Positions 62,267-64,000 of a DNA stretch of 64,000 bases are shown one piece after another. How positions within the stretch are numbered: the stretch's first letter is position 1; the number at the start of each line of letters is the position of its first letter. This DNA is from Istiophorus platypterus (taxonomy: Eukaryota; Chordata; Actinopteri; Istiophoriformes; Istiophoridae). Where the stretch lies: contig CM029121.1 in NCBI GenBank assembly GCA_016859345.1, positions 8,087,911 through 8,151,910 of the forward strand. Reading direction: 5' to 3'. The translations under genes were made by a program, and so were the position numbers. The notes beneath the pieces are model-generated. The model was not told the origin of the DNA. It saw only the letters and a program-made list of their open reading frames with translations, and searched no databases.

Positions 62267-63134
62267 ATGAGGATGAGGGCGGTGTGGATGAGGCGGCCGG
62301 TCCTCATGCTGATTGGGACCGGGCTGATTTTATCCGTGGGCATGTTTCTGAACAGATACGGAGACACGGCGGGGATCCACGAAGAGTCGGACAAACCGCG
62401 ACTGGCCGTTGGGTTGTCTGACATGGTGGCAAACCTCAGCAAACTCTGTGAGTTGAGGCGGTTGTTCTCTCTCTCTCGTTTAGTCCAGAAGTTCTCCTCG
62501 ATGGAGGAGATAGAGAGAAAATGCGGATAAATTTGAACGAAGTTTTGAACGAAGAGTGATACTGTTAGAGAGTAAAGTGGAAGGATTAAATTTCAGGTCA
62601 CAGTGTGAGTTCCTCGGATGTATAATGCTTATATCTCTTGTATGTTTGAGCAGAAAATTACAACATATTTAAGAGAATCTTTGTATAAATGTCTCTTATA
62701 TTAATTTAGAGAACGAAAAATGCTTGTCATGAAGGTTTCCGGACGTGCTTTTATTATATTTGGCTGGTAATGGAGCATTATTCCAGGAAGTTTGCTGTCT
62801 GTTAATAATAGATTAATAGATTAAATAGATTAGATTAATTTTAACAGATATGGGACATTTATGGGTTATTAAATGACAAAACGTATAATGTAGTTTAGTG
62901 TATATTATTCTATAAAAGATTTTAACCACAGGGTCAAGGACAAGTGAGGCAACTTGGGCAAAAGGACAAGAGAAGCCAGAGATCGAATCGACAATGCGAG
63001 TGTGTGTGTGTGTGTGTGTAGATATACAAACATATATATATATATATATATATATGTTTATATATATATAGAATTGATAGAGTTACAAAGAAATAACATT
63101 ACATGTGGTGTATTGATTACATATTTTTATTATG

Positions 63135-63176
<42 letters not shown>

Positions 63177-64000
63177 GTTTCTACTACTACTATATGTAAT
63201 CAATTCCATGTCTAGTCTAGTATTTTCTGCAAAAAAAAGTGACCATACCTCCAGCTAACTTTACTCTCCCTCTGCCATCCTTGATGTATCAAATCTTTCA
63301 AGACAATGTAATCCAAGCTTTAGAGCAAAAGCAGGACGCCATGCAGAAATTGTTTGAAGAAGACAGAGACAGACAGAGAAAAGCTGCGGTCCAACAGCAG
63401 CCACTGGCCCAGAAGCAACCCGAACAGAAAGAGCAACCCAAAGTAAAGGTCCGGGAAGAGGAGGGGACACATGACGACATGAAAAAGTCCAATAAATTGT
63501 ACCCCAACTCTGCCCTGTTCAAGGAGTGGGGTCAGAATCTGTCAGAGGATGACCAAAGAGAGGCACAGGGTCTTTTTGAGAATTATGGATACAATGTTTT
63601 TCTCAGCGATCGCCTCCCTCTAGATCGAGCTCTTCCAGATACCAGGGACCCAAGGTACAACTGTCATTGAAATTTCCCGTCAGATCTGTCCCCGCACTCC
63701 ATTTGTAGAGAACAGTTAAAGAAACCCTTTCCTGTATAGACAGTTCAATATTTGCTGATTATATCCTTCAACTTTGTCTTCACATGGTTTGCTGTTAAAG
63801 CATTTACAAAACTTGCTAATGCAAAAGACAGTTGTTAAAAATCGTTCTGTTTCTGAATAGGTGTGCAAAAAAGAGTTATCCAAAAGACCTGCCAAGTCTC
63901 AGCGTGGTGATAATCTACTTGAATGAAGCCCTGTCTATCCTCAAAAGAGCCCTGCGCAGTATCATCAACCGAACGCCTAAAAACCTACTCAAAGAGATAA
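62267..64000 (+). CDS. galnt8: Polypeptide N-acetylgalactosaminyltransferase 8, N-terminal part (cut by window end)
   Basis: Exons: 62267-62447 (donor GTGAGT), 63303-63654 (acceptor TTTCAAG, donor GTACAA) and 63861 to past 64000 (acceptor GAATAG). Phases agree, giving about 224 residues before the edge. A short basic N-terminus (MRMRAVWMRR) precedes one hydrophobic segment at about 11-28: a type II Golgi membrane anchor. A Gln/Glu/Lys-rich stem follows (about 62-115, coiled-coil-like), then the family block SALFKEWGQNLSEDD, NYGYNVFLSDRLPLDR and the start of the GT-A catalytic domain (LPSLSVVIIYLNEALSILKR, TPKNLL). GALNTs transfer GalNAc from UDP-GalNAc to Ser/Thr, starting mucin-type O-glycans. 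GALNT8 belongs to the divergent GALNT8/9/17/18 group, several of which have weak measured activity. The DxH and lectin domains lie beyond the window. The symbol rests on stem-to-catalytic similarity and on the ndufa9 neighbour; fish have several tandem galnt8 genes, so the exact paralogue is unresolved. The first-intron acceptor is the least certain junction. Confidence 0.9.
63001..63070 (+). repeat. Microsatellites (GT)n and (TA)n in galnt8 intron 1
   Basis: A GT run of about 19 bases is followed by TA runs split by GTTTA. Seen directly. Confidence 0.9.
63128..63178 (+). repeat. Microsatellite (ATT)n in galnt8 intron 1
   Basis: About 14 ATT units with one leading interruption, ending 125 bases before the proposed exon 2 acceptor. 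Translation of the tract gives artificial Tyr-rich frames. Confidence 0.95.

Noticed and set aside
62954..63199. Tyr-rich 81-codon frame
   Set aside because: It is the translation of GT, TA and ATT microsatellites in galnt8 intron 1.
1..64000. CRISPR arrays, phage-like or bacterial systems, tRNA and rRNA genes
   Set aside because: No regularly spaced direct repeats, no operon-like gene packing and no recognisable RNA gene were seen. The spliced vertebrate genes make a prokaryotic system implausible.

Overview
This is a stretch of nuclear DNA from a ray-finned fish, most likely a spiny-rayed teleost with a compact genome. The evidence is four spliced vertebrate genes with GT-AG introns, abundant (GT)n, (CT)n and (TA)n microsatellites, and dispersed repeats of types known from teleost genomes. 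All four genes lie on the + strand. I found no prokaryotic, organellar or viral gene, no CRISPR array and no tRNA or rRNA gene that I could support. All exon models were built by hand from splice sites, phase and recalled protein families; no database search was run.

Layout: (1) 1-6,400 is intergenic. (2) 6,653-19,027 is wfdc1, a secreted WAP-domain protein in six coding exons, with a TATA box upstream and a 10-kb first intron. (3) 20,590-34,700 has little coding content. It holds a GC-rich promoter-like block and two spliced coding exons at 22,374-23,036, which look like a distal alternative start of dyrk4, and a foldback repeat at 32.7-33.1 kb. (4) 34,740-47,824 is dyrk4, a dual-specificity kinase with a CpG-rich proximal promoter and 14 coding exons (622 codons). 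(5) 50,317-55,960 is ndufa9, a complex I subunit with 11 exons (381 codons). (6) 58,660-59,890 is a decayed, intron-containing copy of a galnt8-type glycosyltransferase gene. (7) 62,267 to the end is the first part of an apparently intact galnt8, cut off by the window edge in exon 3.

The order dyrk4, ndufa9, galnt8 matches human 12p13, whereas human WFDC1 is on 16q24, so the junction between wfdc1 and dyrk4 marks a synteny breakpoint between the lineages. The four genes share no pathway: an extracellular protease-inhibitor-like protein, a kinase, a mitochondrial respiratory subunit and a Golgi enzyme.

I did not find an undescribed biological system. The observations most worth following are the galnt8 pseudogene beside its intact relative, the two candidate dyrk4 promoters 13 kb apart, and a set of non-autonomous transposons, including an internally deleted Tc1-like copy in ndufa9 intron 1 and a short-TIR element in dyrk4 intron 13.
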